Assembly (NCBI GenBank): GCA_948890655.1
Contig: CAQTYU010000004.1
Span: 1-64,000 of the forward strand
DNA length: 64,000 bases
Direction: 5' to 3'
Source: Christensenellaceae bacterium
GTDB taxonomy: Bacteria; Bacillota; Clostridia; Christensenellales; Borkfalkiaceae
Within the stretch, counting starts at the first letter, position 1, and each line of letters opens with the position of its first letter. Both the position numbers and the translations under genes were made by a program. Of the stretch, positions 40,994 to 49,726 are shown in pieces. The notes beneath the pieces were generated by a model that saw only the letters and a program-made list of their open reading frames with translations, was not told the origin of the DNA and made no database searches.

Positions 40994-41113
40994 AATTTCT
41001 CCTTAAAATTTCAATAGACCCCAATATATCCCCTAAATAACAGGGAATATACGGAAATTTAAACGTTTAAATAAGAATTCAAAACGCTTCGTAAAAACGA
41101 ATACAAATCTTGA

Positions 41114-42430
41114 TTAAACGGACCGTTTATCGTTTAAGCACGCAATGCCGGGGAGGACTTTTCCCTCGAACAGTTCAAGCGACGCGCCGCCGCCCGTAGA
41201 GATGTGCGTAACCTTATCGGCAAAGCCAAGTTGCTGAACGGCAGCCGCGCTGTCGCCGCCGCCAATAATTGTGGTGCACTTGCCGTAAACGTCCGCAAGC
41301 GCTTGCGCAACCGCGATAGTTCCCTTTGCAAGGGTGGGGTTCTCGAACACGCCCATAGGTCCGTTCCAGATGACCGATTTAGCCGAAGCTACTTTGTCTG
41401 CGTAAAGTTTTCTCGTCTTTTCGCCTATGTCCATACCCATCTTGTCTGCGGGTATTTTGTTTGAAGGAACGGTTTTGACTACGATTTTCTCGTCGATAGG
41501 TTCGGGGAAGTGGTCGGTAACGACGGTATCGATAGGCAGAAGAAGCTCCTTACCCGACTTTTCGGCTTTTACCATCATTTCTTTGCAGTAGCCGATTTTC
41601 TCTTCGTCGAGAAGAGACGTGCCAACCTCGTAACCCTTAGCTTTGAGGAATGTATACGCCATACCGCCGCCGATAATAAGCGTATCGCACTTTTCCAAAA
41701 GGTTGGATATAACGTTCAGCTTATCCGCGACCTTTGCCCCGCCGAGAATTGCCACGAAGGGACGTTTGGGGTTTTCAAGCGTGTCAGCCATAACCTCAAG
41801 CTCTTTTTCGATAAGGAAGCCGCAAACGGCGGTTTTAATAATGCCGTATTCAACGATAGCGGCGGTGGAAGCGTGGGAGCGGTGCGCCGTGCCAAACGCA
41901 TCGTTTACGTAAATTTCGGCGTTATACGCAAGCTCTTTGCAGAAGCCTTCGTCCTTTTTCTCTTCTTCCCAGTGGAAGCGCAGGTTTTCCAGAAGTACCG
42001 CCTCGCCGTTCTTTAATGCGTCGCGTTTGGCTTTTGCGTCCTTGCCTATAACGTCGGTTGCAAATACTACCTTGCCGCCCAAAAGCTCGTTAAGTCTTTT
42101 TGCAACGGGCGCAAGTGTAAGCTTTTTCGGCTCGTCCTTTTTAGCCTTTTCAATAATAACTTCCTTGGTGGTTTCGCCTGCGTCAACCTTCTTCAAATCT
42201 TTTTTATTCAGCTTAACTTCCGCAGAGAAAATAGAGTGGGGCTTGCCCATATGCGAGCAAAGCGTAACTCTTGCGCCTGCGTCAAGCAGATATTTAATCG
42301 TAGGCAGCGCACCCTGAATTCTGTTCTCGTCGGTGATAACGCCGTCTTTCATGGGAACGTTGAAGTCGCAGCGAACTAAAACGTTTTTGCCTTTTAAGTC
42401 CTTTAAATCTTTAACGGACATTTTGTTCAT
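41114..42430 (-). CDS. pgk: Phosphoglycerate kinase with an internal charged insertion
   Basis: Makes ATP from 1,3-bisphosphoglycerate. N-terminal VLVRCDFNVPMKDG, substrate loop CSHMGKPH, GTAHRSHAST, IGGGMAYTF and the nucleotide loop IIGGGDSAAAV are all present. At 438 aa it is about 40 residues longer than usual: after CSHMGKPH a Lys/Glu-rich insert (about residues 68-100) precedes the conserved LTLAPVAKRLNELLG. The catalytic residues are unaffected, so it should be active. AAGGAG precedes ATG. Upstream of tpiA in the same direction. Confidence 0.95.
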   Translation of the reverse strand: MNKMSVKDLKDLKGKNVLVRCDFNVPMKDGVITDENRIQGALPTIKYLLDAGARVTLCSHMGKPHSIFSAEVKLNKKDLKKVDAGETTKEVIIEKAKKDEPKKLTLAPVAKRLNELLGGKVVFATDVIGKDAKAKRDALKNGEAVLLENLRFHWEEEKKDEGFCKELAYNAEIYVNDAFGTAHRSHASTAAIVEYGIIKTAVCGFLIEKELEVMADTLENPKRPFVAILGGAKVADKLNVISNLLEKCDTLIIGGGMAYTFLKAKGYEVGTSLLDEEKIGYCKEMMVKAEKSGKELLLPIDTVVTDHFPEPIDEKIVVKTVPSNKIPADKMGMDIGEKTRKLYADKVASAKSVIWNGPMGVFENPTLAKGTIAVAQALADVYGKCTTIIGGGDSAAAVQQLGFADKVTHISTGGGASLELFEGKVLPGIACLNDKRSV

Positions 42431-42530
42431 AGATAAAAAATCTCCTTACAAATTTCATTCACGGATTATTATAGTAATTTTTTTATCGATTGTCAATGAA
42501 ATGAATGAAAAATTAACCGCCGAAAAACTC

Positions 42531-42559
42531 TTGAATAACTTATAAATTTATGCTATAAT
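42531..42559 (+). promoter_or_regulatory. Promoter of the tyrA operon
   Basis: TTGAAT (42531-42536), 17-base spacer, TATAAT (42554-42559), followed by AAAGGTG and ATG 42589. Confidence 0.7.
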
Positions 42560-42588
42560 TTCTTTCGGACATTTTAAAAGGTGAAAAA

Positions 42589-43440
42589 ATGAAAATTTGC
42601 GTTGCCGGCTTAGGCATTATAGGCGGCTCAATCTGTATGGCTTTAAAACGGGCGGGATACGCTGTCGATGGGTACGATATTTCCCCGTTCCCCCCCGAAT
42701 ATGCTTTAAATAACGATATTATCGATGGGGTTGCCGACCGCTTTGACGGCTATGATACGGTGTTCGTCGCAATGCCTTACGGCGCAACCTTAAACTTCAT
42801 TTTGAATACAAGGTTTAAAGCGGGCGCAGTCGTCAGCGATATCTGCGGTGTCAAAAAACCCGTTGAGGACGCGGTGCTTTCGTATAAGCGCAATTTTTCT
42901 TACGTTGGCTGCCATCCAATGGCGGGCAAGGAAGTCAGCGGAATCGAAAACGCATGCGCCGAACTTTTCGACGGCAAAAATATGGTAATCACCGGCAATT
43001 CCGAAACCGACGAAAAAGCGGTTGAAACGGTTATGAAACTAACGGAAGAAATGGGTTTCGGCTATATCGTCAGATGCTCCGCGGGAACTCACGACAGAAA
43101 AATTGCCTACACCTCGCAGCTTGCCCACGTCGTATCTAATGCCTATGTTAAAGACGCGGACTTAGAGGATTGTTTGGGTTTCACGGGCGGCAGCTTTCAG
43201 GATATGACGAGAATTGCAGGCGTCGACGAAGAGGTGTGGGCGGCTTTATATCTTGCCAATGCCGAAAACGTTACGGAAAAAATTTCTTCTTTGATTTCTT
43301 CTCTTGGGGAAATTAAACGCGCTATCGCTGGCGGCGACGCTGGAGAACTTAAAAAAATTCTTGCCGTCGGGCGCAAGCTTTTCGACGGCAGTAAAAAAAA
43401 TGACGGCAAAACCGATATTTCCGTACGAAAATTGAGGTAA
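42589..43440 (+). CDS. tyrA: Prephenate dehydrogenase
   Basis: NAD(P)-dependent oxidative decarboxylation of prephenate in tyrosine synthesis. 283 aa with N-terminal Rossmann motif GLGIIGGSICMAL (residues 7-19), the catalytic His motif CHPMAGKE (about 107-114), and SAGTHDRKIAYTSQLAHVVS. No C-terminal ACT domain, so feedback control of the usual sort is absent. No other aromatic pathway gene is adjacent. Own promoter and an AAAGGTG ribosome-binding site; the next gene starts about 40 bases later. Confidence 0.93.
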   Translation: MKICVAGLGIIGGSICMALKRAGYAVDGYDISPFPPEYALNNDIIDGVADRFDGYDTVFVAMPYGATLNFILNTRFKAGAVVSDICGVKKPVEDAVLSYKRNFSYVGCHPMAGKEVSGIENACAELFDGKNMVITGNSETDEKAVETVMKLTEEMGFGYIVRCSAGTHDRKIAYTSQLAHVVSNAYVKDADLEDCLGFTGGSFQDMTRIAGVDEEVWAALYLANAENVTEKISSLISSLGEIKRAIAGGDAGELKKILAVGRKLFDGSKKNDGKTDISVRKLR

Positions 43441-43482
43441 TTTTTACAAAATTGTGTTATAATCGGATAAAGGTGAATTGAA

Positions 43483-43842
43483 ATGAAGTGTAAAGTTATT
43501 TTAGATAACGGCAAACCCGACGGATATTTTACCGCAAACGGCGAGCTTAATTTGGGTTTAAACGGTTTCGGGCTGTTTTATAGTTTAGACGGCGACAAGT
43601 GCGTGTTGAGGTATGAAAACGGCGAAATAGTTCAGGAACGCCGCGGCTCGGTGCCTATGGTTATGCGTTTTAAGCTGGGTCGGGAAACGACTTGCGTTCT
43701 CGGAATGGGCGCAAATTCGGGTAGTTTTCCGGTTTTTACCAATAAAATGAGCGTGAAAAACGACTCTAAATCCGTCGAGGTCAAGCTCAATTACACTTGC
43801 GGCGGAGAAAATATTACTCTGGAAATCACCGCCAAAGCATAA
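43483..43842 (+). CDS. DUF1934-like small beta-barrel protein
   Basis: A 119-aa protein predicted to be nearly all beta. LFYSLDGDKCVLRYENGEIV, then VPMVMRFKLGRETTCVLGMG, then a C-terminal NYTCGGENITLEITAKA follow the strand pattern of DUF1934 (YwiB-like calycin) proteins; assignment by eye, moderate. No catalytic residues known for that family. It lies 10 bases before the MBL-fold hydrolase gene. Confidence 0.6.
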   Translation: MKCKVILDNGKPDGYFTANGELNLGLNGFGLFYSLDGDKCVLRYENGEIVQERRGSVPMVMRFKLGRETTCVLGMGANSGSFPVFTNKMSVKNDSKSVEVKLNYTCGGENITLEITAKA

Positions 43843-43851
43843 GGAGAGAAA

Positions 43852-44499
43852 ATGATTATCGAATACCTCGGTCACTCGTGCTTTAAACTTATTGAAAGCA
43901 CGGGAACTTCTATCGTCTGCGACCCGTACTCCGAAGAAATAGTGGGTTATGAAATGCCCGCGGCGCAGGCTGACGTTATAACAGTGTCGCACCACCACAA
44001 CGACCACGACTTTACGCAAAACGTCGTCGGTTCTCCCGTCGTAATCGACAGGGAAGAAAATGCCGATTTTGAAGGCGTTGAAATCAACTCTATCAAGTCC
44101 TTCCATGATGCGAGCCGCGGCAAAAAACGCGGTGAAAACGTCATCTTTAAGTTCAGAATGGACGGAATAGACGTGTGTCACCTTGGCGATTTGGGCGAAA
44201 AATGTTCTTCGGATTTAATTGAAACTCTTTTGCCGGTCAACGTTCTGTTAATTCCCGTCGGCGGCAACTATACCATCGACGCTGAAATGGCAAAAGAATA
44301 CGTCGACAGAATTATGCCCGATATAGTTATCCCCATGCATTACCGCACCAAGGACTGCAAGCTTGATATCGACAGAGTCGACGAGTTTTTAAATCTTTTC
44401 GACGGCGACGTTATAGAAGAGGTCGACGGAAGCTCAATAGAACTTTCAAGAACGGATTTAAGCGGAGAAACAAAAATAGTTGTTTTAAGGAGAACCTGA
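43852..44499 (+). CDS. MBL-fold metallo-hydrolase (COG2220/UPF0173-like)
   Basis: A 215-aa metallo-beta-lactamase-fold hydrolase. YLGHSCFKL opens the fold; VSHHHNDHDF (about residues 43-52) is the HxHxDH metal motif; HLGDLG supplies the bridging Asp; PMHYRTK is the final His site. The compact form resembles UPF0173 enzymes (for example UlaG-like or general lactonase/hydrolases). Substrate unknown. AGGAGAG before ATG; its stop overlaps the first base of the rho-like gene. Confidence 0.87.
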   Translation: MIIEYLGHSCFKLIESTGTSIVCDPYSEEIVGYEMPAAQADVITVSHHHNDHDFTQNVVGSPVVIDREENADFEGVEINSIKSFHDASRGKKRGENVIFKFRMDGIDVCHLGDLGEKCSSDLIETLLPVNVLLIPVGGNYTIDAEMAKEYVDRIMPDIVIPMHYRTKDCKLDIDRVDEFLNLFDGDVIEEVDGSSIELSRTDLSGETKIVVLRRT

Positions 44500-45812
44500 T
44501 GCAAGGCGACGAAATGCTCAAAGACGTGCGGGAACGTCTTGAAAATATGACGATTTACGAAGTTCGCCAAATAGCTCGGGAAGTCAAATCTCACTTAACC
44601 AGCGGGCAAAAAGGCGCTATTATCGAGGCGATTTTATCTATTGCCCGCGGAGAGGTGGAATTGGCGCCCCAATCCAAACGCGGCGCTCCCCCCAAATCGG
44701 ACAGATACGACGAACGGCTCGTTGCCGACGTTTTATGTTGCAGGGAATATTTTCTTTCCCTGAACGGCGGGCGTTCCGAGAATCCGACTATGACCGTAAC
44801 CGATTCGGTATGCGCGTACAACGCGCTGCCCGAAAAGGAATACTGCGGTTATCTCGACTGGGACGGACGGAACTATTTTCTCTTCGGCAAAGAGCGGGTG
44901 TTCGTCTCCGAGCTGTTCGTTACAAGATTTTCTTTGCGGCTCGGCGATGCCGTCCGTTGCAAGGGTTTAAAGAAGAACGCGGCGGACGCGGCGGGAGCAA
45001 GCGAAATTTTAACCGTAAACGGTACTTCAGTCTGTGAACCGTTAAAAAGAAAAAACTTTTCTTCTCTCACCCACCTGTATCCCGCAATGCGCGTAAATCT
45101 TTCTTGCGGGGATAATGTTTCGCGTAGAATGATTGACCTTTTCGCGCCGTTGGCTTTGGGTCAAAGAGGGATTATTTCCGCCCCTGCAAACAGCGGCAAA
45201 ACTACCCTTATAAAATCTATTGCCCACGGGATATGTGCCAATTACCGCGATTTTGAGGTAATAGTTTTAACCCTTGGCACTCGTCCGGAGGAGATAACCG
45301 AATTTACTAAATCAAGCGATAATATCACTTATTTTTATACGTCCTTCGACAGGTCGGACGAGGAGCACTTATCCCGTGCAAATCTTGCGTTTGAGTACGC
45401 AAAACGTCGCGTGGAGCTTGATAAAAACGCAGTAATTTTAGTTGACGGACTCTATGAAAACGTTCCCGCGGAGTTTATTAAAAATTATCTTTTCTGCGCC
45501 ATAAACGCTGAGGAAGGAGGCTCTTTAACAGTGATTGCCGCAATGCCGTCGGATTTCAATTATTCGGGAGTTGCAAATACGGTTTTAAGCTTATCTTCCG
45601 TCTTGGCGGCAGAGCGAACCTTTCCTGCTATCGATATATTAAAATCCTATTCGGGCAGGGAAGAAATTCTTTTAAACGAAGAAGAAAGGCGGCTTTCGGT
45701 TGCGCTTCGCACCAAGCTTTCCCACGGGGAGACGGCTGAAAATATCATAAATCTTTTTAAAGAAACGAAATCAAACGCTGAACTTGCGGAATTAATTAAA
45801 AATGGCAGATAA
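44499..45812 (+). CDS. Divergent Rho-like RecA-fold ATPase lacking key Rho residues
   Basis: Aligned by eye to transcription terminator Rho: N-terminal helical region, an OB-like part (about 105-175), then the ATPase with Walker A PANSGKTTLIKS (about 231-242), RPEEITEF, Walker B AVILVDGL, EEGGSLTVIAAM and TFPAID. But the usual DERPEE is GTRPEE, so the catalytic Glu (E. coli E211) is Thr; the segment that holds the Q-loop ([20 protein letters not shown] in E. coli) is largely absent; the SGVAN stretch replaces the R-loop; and the arginine finger SRK is SSV. It may be a non-canonical or structural Rho. It overlaps obg by 11 bases. Confidence 0.75.
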   Translation: MQGDEMLKDVRERLENMTIYEVRQIAREVKSHLTSGQKGAIIEAILSIARGEVELAPQSKRGAPPKSDRYDERLVADVLCCREYFLSLNGGRSENPTMTVTDSVCAYNALPEKEYCGYLDWDGRNYFLFGKERVFVSELFVTRFSLRLGDAVRCKGLKKNAADAAGASEILTVNGTSVCEPLKRKNFSSLTHLYPAMRVNLSCGDNVSRRMIDLFAPLALGQRGIISAPANSGKTTLIKSIAHGICANYRDFEVIVLTLGTRPEEITEFTKSSDNITYFYTSFDRSDEEHLSRANLAFEYAKRRVELDKNAVILVDGLYENVPAEFIKNYLFCAINAEEGGSLTVIAAMPSDFNYSGVANTVLSLSSVLAAERTFPAIDILKSYSGREEILLNEEERRLSVALRTKLSHGETAENIINLFKETKSNAELAELIKNGR

Positions 45813-47082
45813 AAATTTATTTACCGACAGGGTAAAAATAACTATAAAATCAGGCGACGGCGGGGACGGAATGAACTCGTTCAAGTCCTTTAAGGGAAAA
45901 CCCGCGTGCGGACCTGACGGCGGCGACGGAGGAAACGGCGGCAACGTCTATATTCAGGCTGACGGCAGTATGAACGACCTGCTGTCCTTTCGCTATACGA
46001 GCAAATATTTTGCAGGCGACGGCGAGCGCGGCGGTTCCAATAAGTGCTTCGGCAAGTTCGGACAGGACGTCGTTATAAAAGTTCCATTAGGCACCGTCGT
46101 CAAAGACTTTGAAAGCGGTGCGGTAATCGCCGATATGTTCGGAGACGGAGAAAAGAAACTTATTCAGGAGGGCGGTAGAGGCGGAAAGGGCAACGTCCGC
46201 TTCACCACTTCGCGCCGTCACGCGCCCAATTTTGCCCAAAAGGGCGAAAAAACCGAACCTCATGTGCTTGCCTTGGAGCTTAAAGTTATAGCAGACGTGG
46301 GTATTATAGGCTTTCCCAACGTGGGTAAATCAACCCTTCTTTCAAAGATTTCGGCGGCAAAGCCCAAAATCGCCAACTACCACTTCACTACCCTTTCCCC
46401 CAACCTCGGCGTGGTTAAGTATTACGATAATTCTTTCGTTGCGGCGGATATCCCCGGGCTTATCGAGGGCGCGGCGGACGGCGCGGGGCTTGGTCACGAC
46501 TTTTTAAGACATATTGAAAGAACGCGCATGCTCGTCCACGTAGTGGATATTTCGGGGGCTGAAGGGCGCGACCCCGTAGAGGATTTCAAAAAAATCAATT
46601 CGGAATTGAAGGGCTACTCCGAAAAATTAGCGGCTCTTCCGCAGATAATTGCGCTAAACAAATGCGACGTTACGGGCGCGGAAGAAAACGTAAAACTGTT
46701 TAAAAAGAAATACGGCAAAAAGTATAAAATCTGCACGATGACCGCCGTCAGCGGAGATGGCACAAAAGAGCTTATTTCAAGCATATTCGGCATCCTATCG
46801 GGTTTACCGCCCGTTTCGAGGGTTGAAATTGACGAGGATTTTACCTACCGTAAAAGCGGCAATTTGGGCTTTGAAATCTATATGGACGAAGGCGTTTACG
46901 TAGTTGTCGGCGACCTCGTCGATATGCTTTGCCGCAACGTCGTTTTGAACGACCCGGATTCAATGGCGTATTTCCAGAAGATTATCCGTGAAAAGGGAGT
47001 CATCTCGAAACTGAAAGAAATGGGTATAAAGGAAAACGATACGGTATCTATAGGCGAAGTGGAATTTGATTTTATACCTTAA
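45802..47082 (+). CDS. obg: Obg/CgtA GTPase
   Basis: Essential GTPase in 50S ribosome assembly and stress response. 426 aa in the three expected parts: glycine-rich Obg domain (FKGKPACGPDGGDGGNGG, residues about 25-45), G domain with P-loop GFPNVGKST, DIPGLIEGA, NKCD and a later SG(D)G5 motif, and a C-terminal OCT domain (about 350-426, beginning IDEDFTYRK). ATG lies inside the end of the rho-like gene, implying coupling. The following 512-aa gene and yhbY complete an operon of ribosome-related genes. Confidence 0.97.
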   Translation: MADKNLFTDRVKITIKSGDGGDGMNSFKSFKGKPACGPDGGDGGNGGNVYIQADGSMNDLLSFRYTSKYFAGDGERGGSNKCFGKFGQDVVIKVPLGTVVKDFESGAVIADMFGDGEKKLIQEGGRGGKGNVRFTTSRRHAPNFAQKGEKTEPHVLALELKVIADVGIIGFPNVGKSTLLSKISAAKPKIANYHFTTLSPNLGVVKYYDNSFVAADIPGLIEGAADGAGLGHDFLRHIERTRMLVHVVDISGAEGRDPVEDFKKINSELKGYSEKLAALPQIIALNKCDVTGAEENVKLFKKKYGKKYKICTMTAVSGDGTKELISSIFGILSGLPPVSRVEIDEDFTYRKSGNLGFEIYMDEGVYVVVGDLVDMLCRNVVLNDPDSMAYFQKIIREKGVISKLKEMGIKENDTVSIGEVEFDFIP

Positions 47083-47106
47083 ACGCGATTTAGAAAGGAG
47101 AACGCA

Positions 47107-48645
47107 ATGGAAAAGGGCGTAAAAGCAGTTTTCTATAAATATAAATATTATGTTTTCCCCGACGGCATTGATATAACGCAAGTTGCCGACGGGACGGTAA
47201 TAAACGCAAAACGTTTAAAAGAAGAACGATGCATGGCTCCCGACTTTATATACGAAAGTATTGAAGAGGAAAGCGTGGAGATTGAGAGCGCGCGGCTTCT
47301 GTTCCCCGTAACGGTCAACCTGTATACAGGTAAAGAGTACGACGCTATTCTGTCTGAGCAGGTCGACAGGGTTTGCCACGGTTGTTCGCGCTTTGACGAC
47401 AACGGCGACGAAAGCTTGGACGGACATCACCGCGAAATCTCTTTGGGCGGTGTCTGTTATGAAAAGGAAACTGACGACGCCAAGCCTACATATGCATTGC
47501 GTACCTATTGGTTTTTGAGCGCGATTGCGGATAATATCGATGCGATAAAGAAGTGCATTGATACGCGGAACGAAAAAAAACTCAATAAAATATGTAACAA
47601 GTTTGATTGGATTCCGTTGCCTTACAAATTTTACGGCGACAAGTCTGATGGGAAGTACAGGCTTTTTTGGCGTAGCTTCGGCGCAGACGATTTGGATAGA
47701 AACGTTCAGTATTTCACAGCGAAAGCTGCGGCGTCCGAGGCAAGCCCTATAAAAGATAAGGACTTTGAAATTATTCCTTACATACCAAAAGGCGCCGACG
47801 TGGATTTGGGTAAATTTAACGAAACCGCTGCCGTTTTCAGTGTGAGCGAAACGCGAGTTACCAATATCTTAAGCGTCCACGTTTACAGCAAAAAACGGCT
47901 TGACGAACAGAAATACGACAAGCTGCTTTGTGCCGTTCACAATAATATTTGCAAAAGAGCGGGCGAAGACTTCGCTATGCGCACCATTGCAGGCTACGAT
48001 GTTATTTATGATGCCCCCGATAAACTTCTCACTCTGGAACAGCTGTTAAACGTTCTTAAAGTAAACGACGTTGCGGGTTCCGAAAGCCGTTATCCCGAAT
48101 CCTTGCCCGTCTGGTGGGAAAAGCAGGAGAACGCGCTTTACGGCAGGCGCAATTTTGAAGGCGTAACCTCTTGCTACGATTTAACAGCTCTTGCCGCGGA
48201 TTCTTCATTGGTTTCCGAAAAGGATTTTTACGACTGTCTGGCTTACGCCTATCTGTTTATTCCCGCAACGTTTGAAAATTACGACAAAATCGGCGAAGCA
48301 GTTGCAAACTACTTCGCAAATGCCGAGGAAATTCCCGAACCTGTTATCCTTAAAGAGGTGGATTTGGGTTGCTTCGTTCATATCGGCGCAGGAATGTGTA
48401 CGCGTGATTCCGTTAGGGAAGAAGAGGACTGCGACGAAGCCGCGATTGCGCGTCATAACGAAAACGAAGGGCTTGCGCTTGATTTTCTCGTCACCGACGA
48501 GAACGCTTTTTTCAGGTTTATAAAAATTCTTGCGCCCGTGTTACGGTTTTATAACGCGCGCTTAGTCGTGGTTAATAATTCGGGCGTCAACGAATACTGT
48601 TGCGGATACGAAATAACACCCGTCGATAGTATGGATATGAATTGA
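47107..48645 (+). CDS. Large uncharacterised protein between obg and yhbY
   Basis: A 512-aa soluble protein with no family recognised. It has no signal peptide or membrane segment. Visible features: a cluster HGCSRFDDNGDESLDGHHRE (about residues 97-116) with Cys and His, a YALRTYWFLSAIADNI segment, a NETAAVFSVSETRVTNILSV segment, and a C-terminal half with DCLAYAYLFIPATFENY and an acidic VREEEDCDEAA run. GGAG precedes the ATG and it lies 24 bases after obg and 15 before yhbY, so it is co-transcribed with ribosome-assembly genes. That context, not homology, is the only hint to its role. Confidence 0.75.
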   Translation: MEKGVKAVFYKYKYYVFPDGIDITQVADGTVINAKRLKEERCMAPDFIYESIEEESVEIESARLLFPVTVNLYTGKEYDAILSEQVDRVCHGCSRFDDNGDESLDGHHREISLGGVCYEKETDDAKPTYALRTYWFLSAIADNIDAIKKCIDTRNEKKLNKICNKFDWIPLPYKFYGDKSDGKYRLFWRSFGADDLDRNVQYFTAKAAASEASPIKDKDFEIIPYIPKGADVDLGKFNETAAVFSVSETRVTNILSVHVYSKKRLDEQKYDKLLCAVHNNICKRAGEDFAMRTIAGYDVIYDAPDKLLTLEQLLNVLKVNDVAGSESRYPESLPVWWEKQENALYGRRNFEGVTSCYDLTALAADSSLVSEKDFYDCLAYAYLFIPATFENYDKIGEAVANYFANAEEIPEPVILKEVDLGCFVHIGAGMCTRDSVREEEDCDEAAIARHNENEGLALDFLVTDENAFFRFIKILAPVLRFYNARLVVVNNSGVNEYCCGYEITPVDSMDMN

Positions 48646-48660
48646 TTTTCAGGAGAAATT

Positions 48661-48957
48661 ATGTTGACTTCAAAACAGCGCAGTAAATTAAAAAGCCTTG
48701 CCGCGAACATTACCCCGATAGGGCAAGTTGGCAAGGAAGGGATAGGGGAGAATATGCTTGCAAGCTTTTCGGACTGTCTTGAAAAGCGTGAGCTTATAAA
48801 AATCAATATCCTTGAAAATGCGGACGGCGACCCTAAAGAAATCGGGCGCGAACTTGCCGCAAGGCTTTCGGCGGAATGCGTAATAGTAATAGGCAGAAAG
48901 GCGGTATTATACCGCCCTTCCAAACGCAAGGATATTGAACATATTAAAATTAATTGA
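48661..48957 (+). CDS. yhbY: YhbY/CRM-domain RNA-binding protein
   Basis: A 98-aa single CRM domain protein: MLTSKQRSKLKSLAANITPI, then IGQVGKEGIGENML containing the GxxG loop, and the closing VIVIGRKAVLYRPS. These proteins associate with pre-50S particles. CAGGAG precedes ATG. In Firmicutes yhbY often lies next to obg and nadD, as here. Its last bases overlap the end of a convergent gene by 8 bases. Confidence 0.93.
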   Translation: MLTSKQRSKLKSLAANITPIGQVGKEGIGENMLASFSDCLEKRELIKINILENADGDPKEIGRELAARLSAECVIVIGRKAVLYRPSKRKDIEHIKIN

Positions 48958-49690
48958 AAACCAAAGCGATAGCGGATAGAATAATCATTATTCCGCCGCT
49001 CACAATATAGTATATGGGAAAAAATGTGAAGTAGCTCAAAGCAAGCAACGCCGCTCCCGACCAGAACAAAGGCGCGCAAAGCTTTTTTGAAAACCTGAGC
49101 TTTATGCGCTTAAAAATGCTCGGTTTTTTCGGCTCTTCGTAAACGTATTTTTCGGGCAACAGTTCGCTTTTTTTCAAAGAAGAGAAGACCTCGTCTATTC
49201 CGGCAATTCCTATTGAAAAATTACTTGCAAGGGCGGCGGCCTCTGCGGAGCATTTCACGCAGAAAATTTTCTTCTCTCCGTTGCATTTAAACTTGATTAC
49301 CCGCGCGACGTCGTCCTCGCTCAAAGGTTGCATCTTAAAGTTGAAAAAATTCGATACACCCCCGCATATGACCCGTTTACCGCGTATTTTTGCGTCCTCG
49401 CCAAAGCTTTTTTTAAACAGGCTTTTAACGTCCTCGTCTCGGGATAGCGACAGGTGCAGGGCTAAAAGCTTTTTTTGCTTTTCATCCTTGGAAAGAATAA
49501 GCGATTTATTTTGTTTTCCGCTTATGTAGAGGAAGCACAGCATTCCGAACAGCACGCCTGCGCACAAACCGAATATAAGTCCTATAACCGCGCTTTTCGT
49601 GTAAAATCTGATTGCGGTGAAAAACAGTAGAAAAGCGCCAATTGCGGCAAAAACGGTATCCAGTATCAAAGGTAAATTCAATCTTTTCAT
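48950..49690 (-). CDS. Four-TM membrane protein with central soluble domain, unknown
   Basis: A 246-aa protein: two N-terminal membrane segments (about 8-28 and 33-55), a cytoplasmic domain (about 60-195), and two C-terminal membrane segments (about 205-222 and 225-245). Within the domain, IFCVKCSAEAAALASNFSIGI loosely recalls the end of Mrr-like or other restriction-endonuclease-fold domains, too weak for a call. Start at ATG 49690 gives MKRLNLPLILD; an upstream start would overlap the nadD promoter. Convergent with yhbY, overlapping 8 bases, and divergent from nadD. Confidence 0.7.
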   Translation of the reverse strand: MKRLNLPLILDTVFAAIGAFLLFFTAIRFYTKSAVIGLIFGLCAGVLFGMLCFLYISGKQNKSLILSKDEKQKKLLALHLSLSRDEDVKSLFKKSFGEDAKIRGKRVICGGVSNFFNFKMQPLSEDDVARVIKFKCNGEKKIFCVKCSAEAAALASNFSIGIAGIDEVFSSLKKSELLPEKYVYEEPKKPSIFKRIKLRFSKKLCAPLFWSGAALLALSYFTFFPIYYIVSGGIMIILSAIALVFN

Positions 49691-49691
49691 A

Positions 49692-49719
49692 TTGAAGTTA
49701 TTGCCTTTGAAATTATAAT
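49692..49719 (+). promoter_or_regulatory. Promoter of nadD-yqeK, leaderless arrangement
   Basis: TTGAAG (49692-49697), 16-base spacer, TATAAT (49714-49719), then 7 bases to ATG 49727; no Shine-Dalgarno sequence. Confidence 0.55.
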
Positions 49720-49726
49720 TTAAACT

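Noticed and set aside
48950..49690. Mrr-like restriction endonuclease in the membrane protein
   Set aside because: Only a vague resemblance of one segment; catalytic residues could not be identified.
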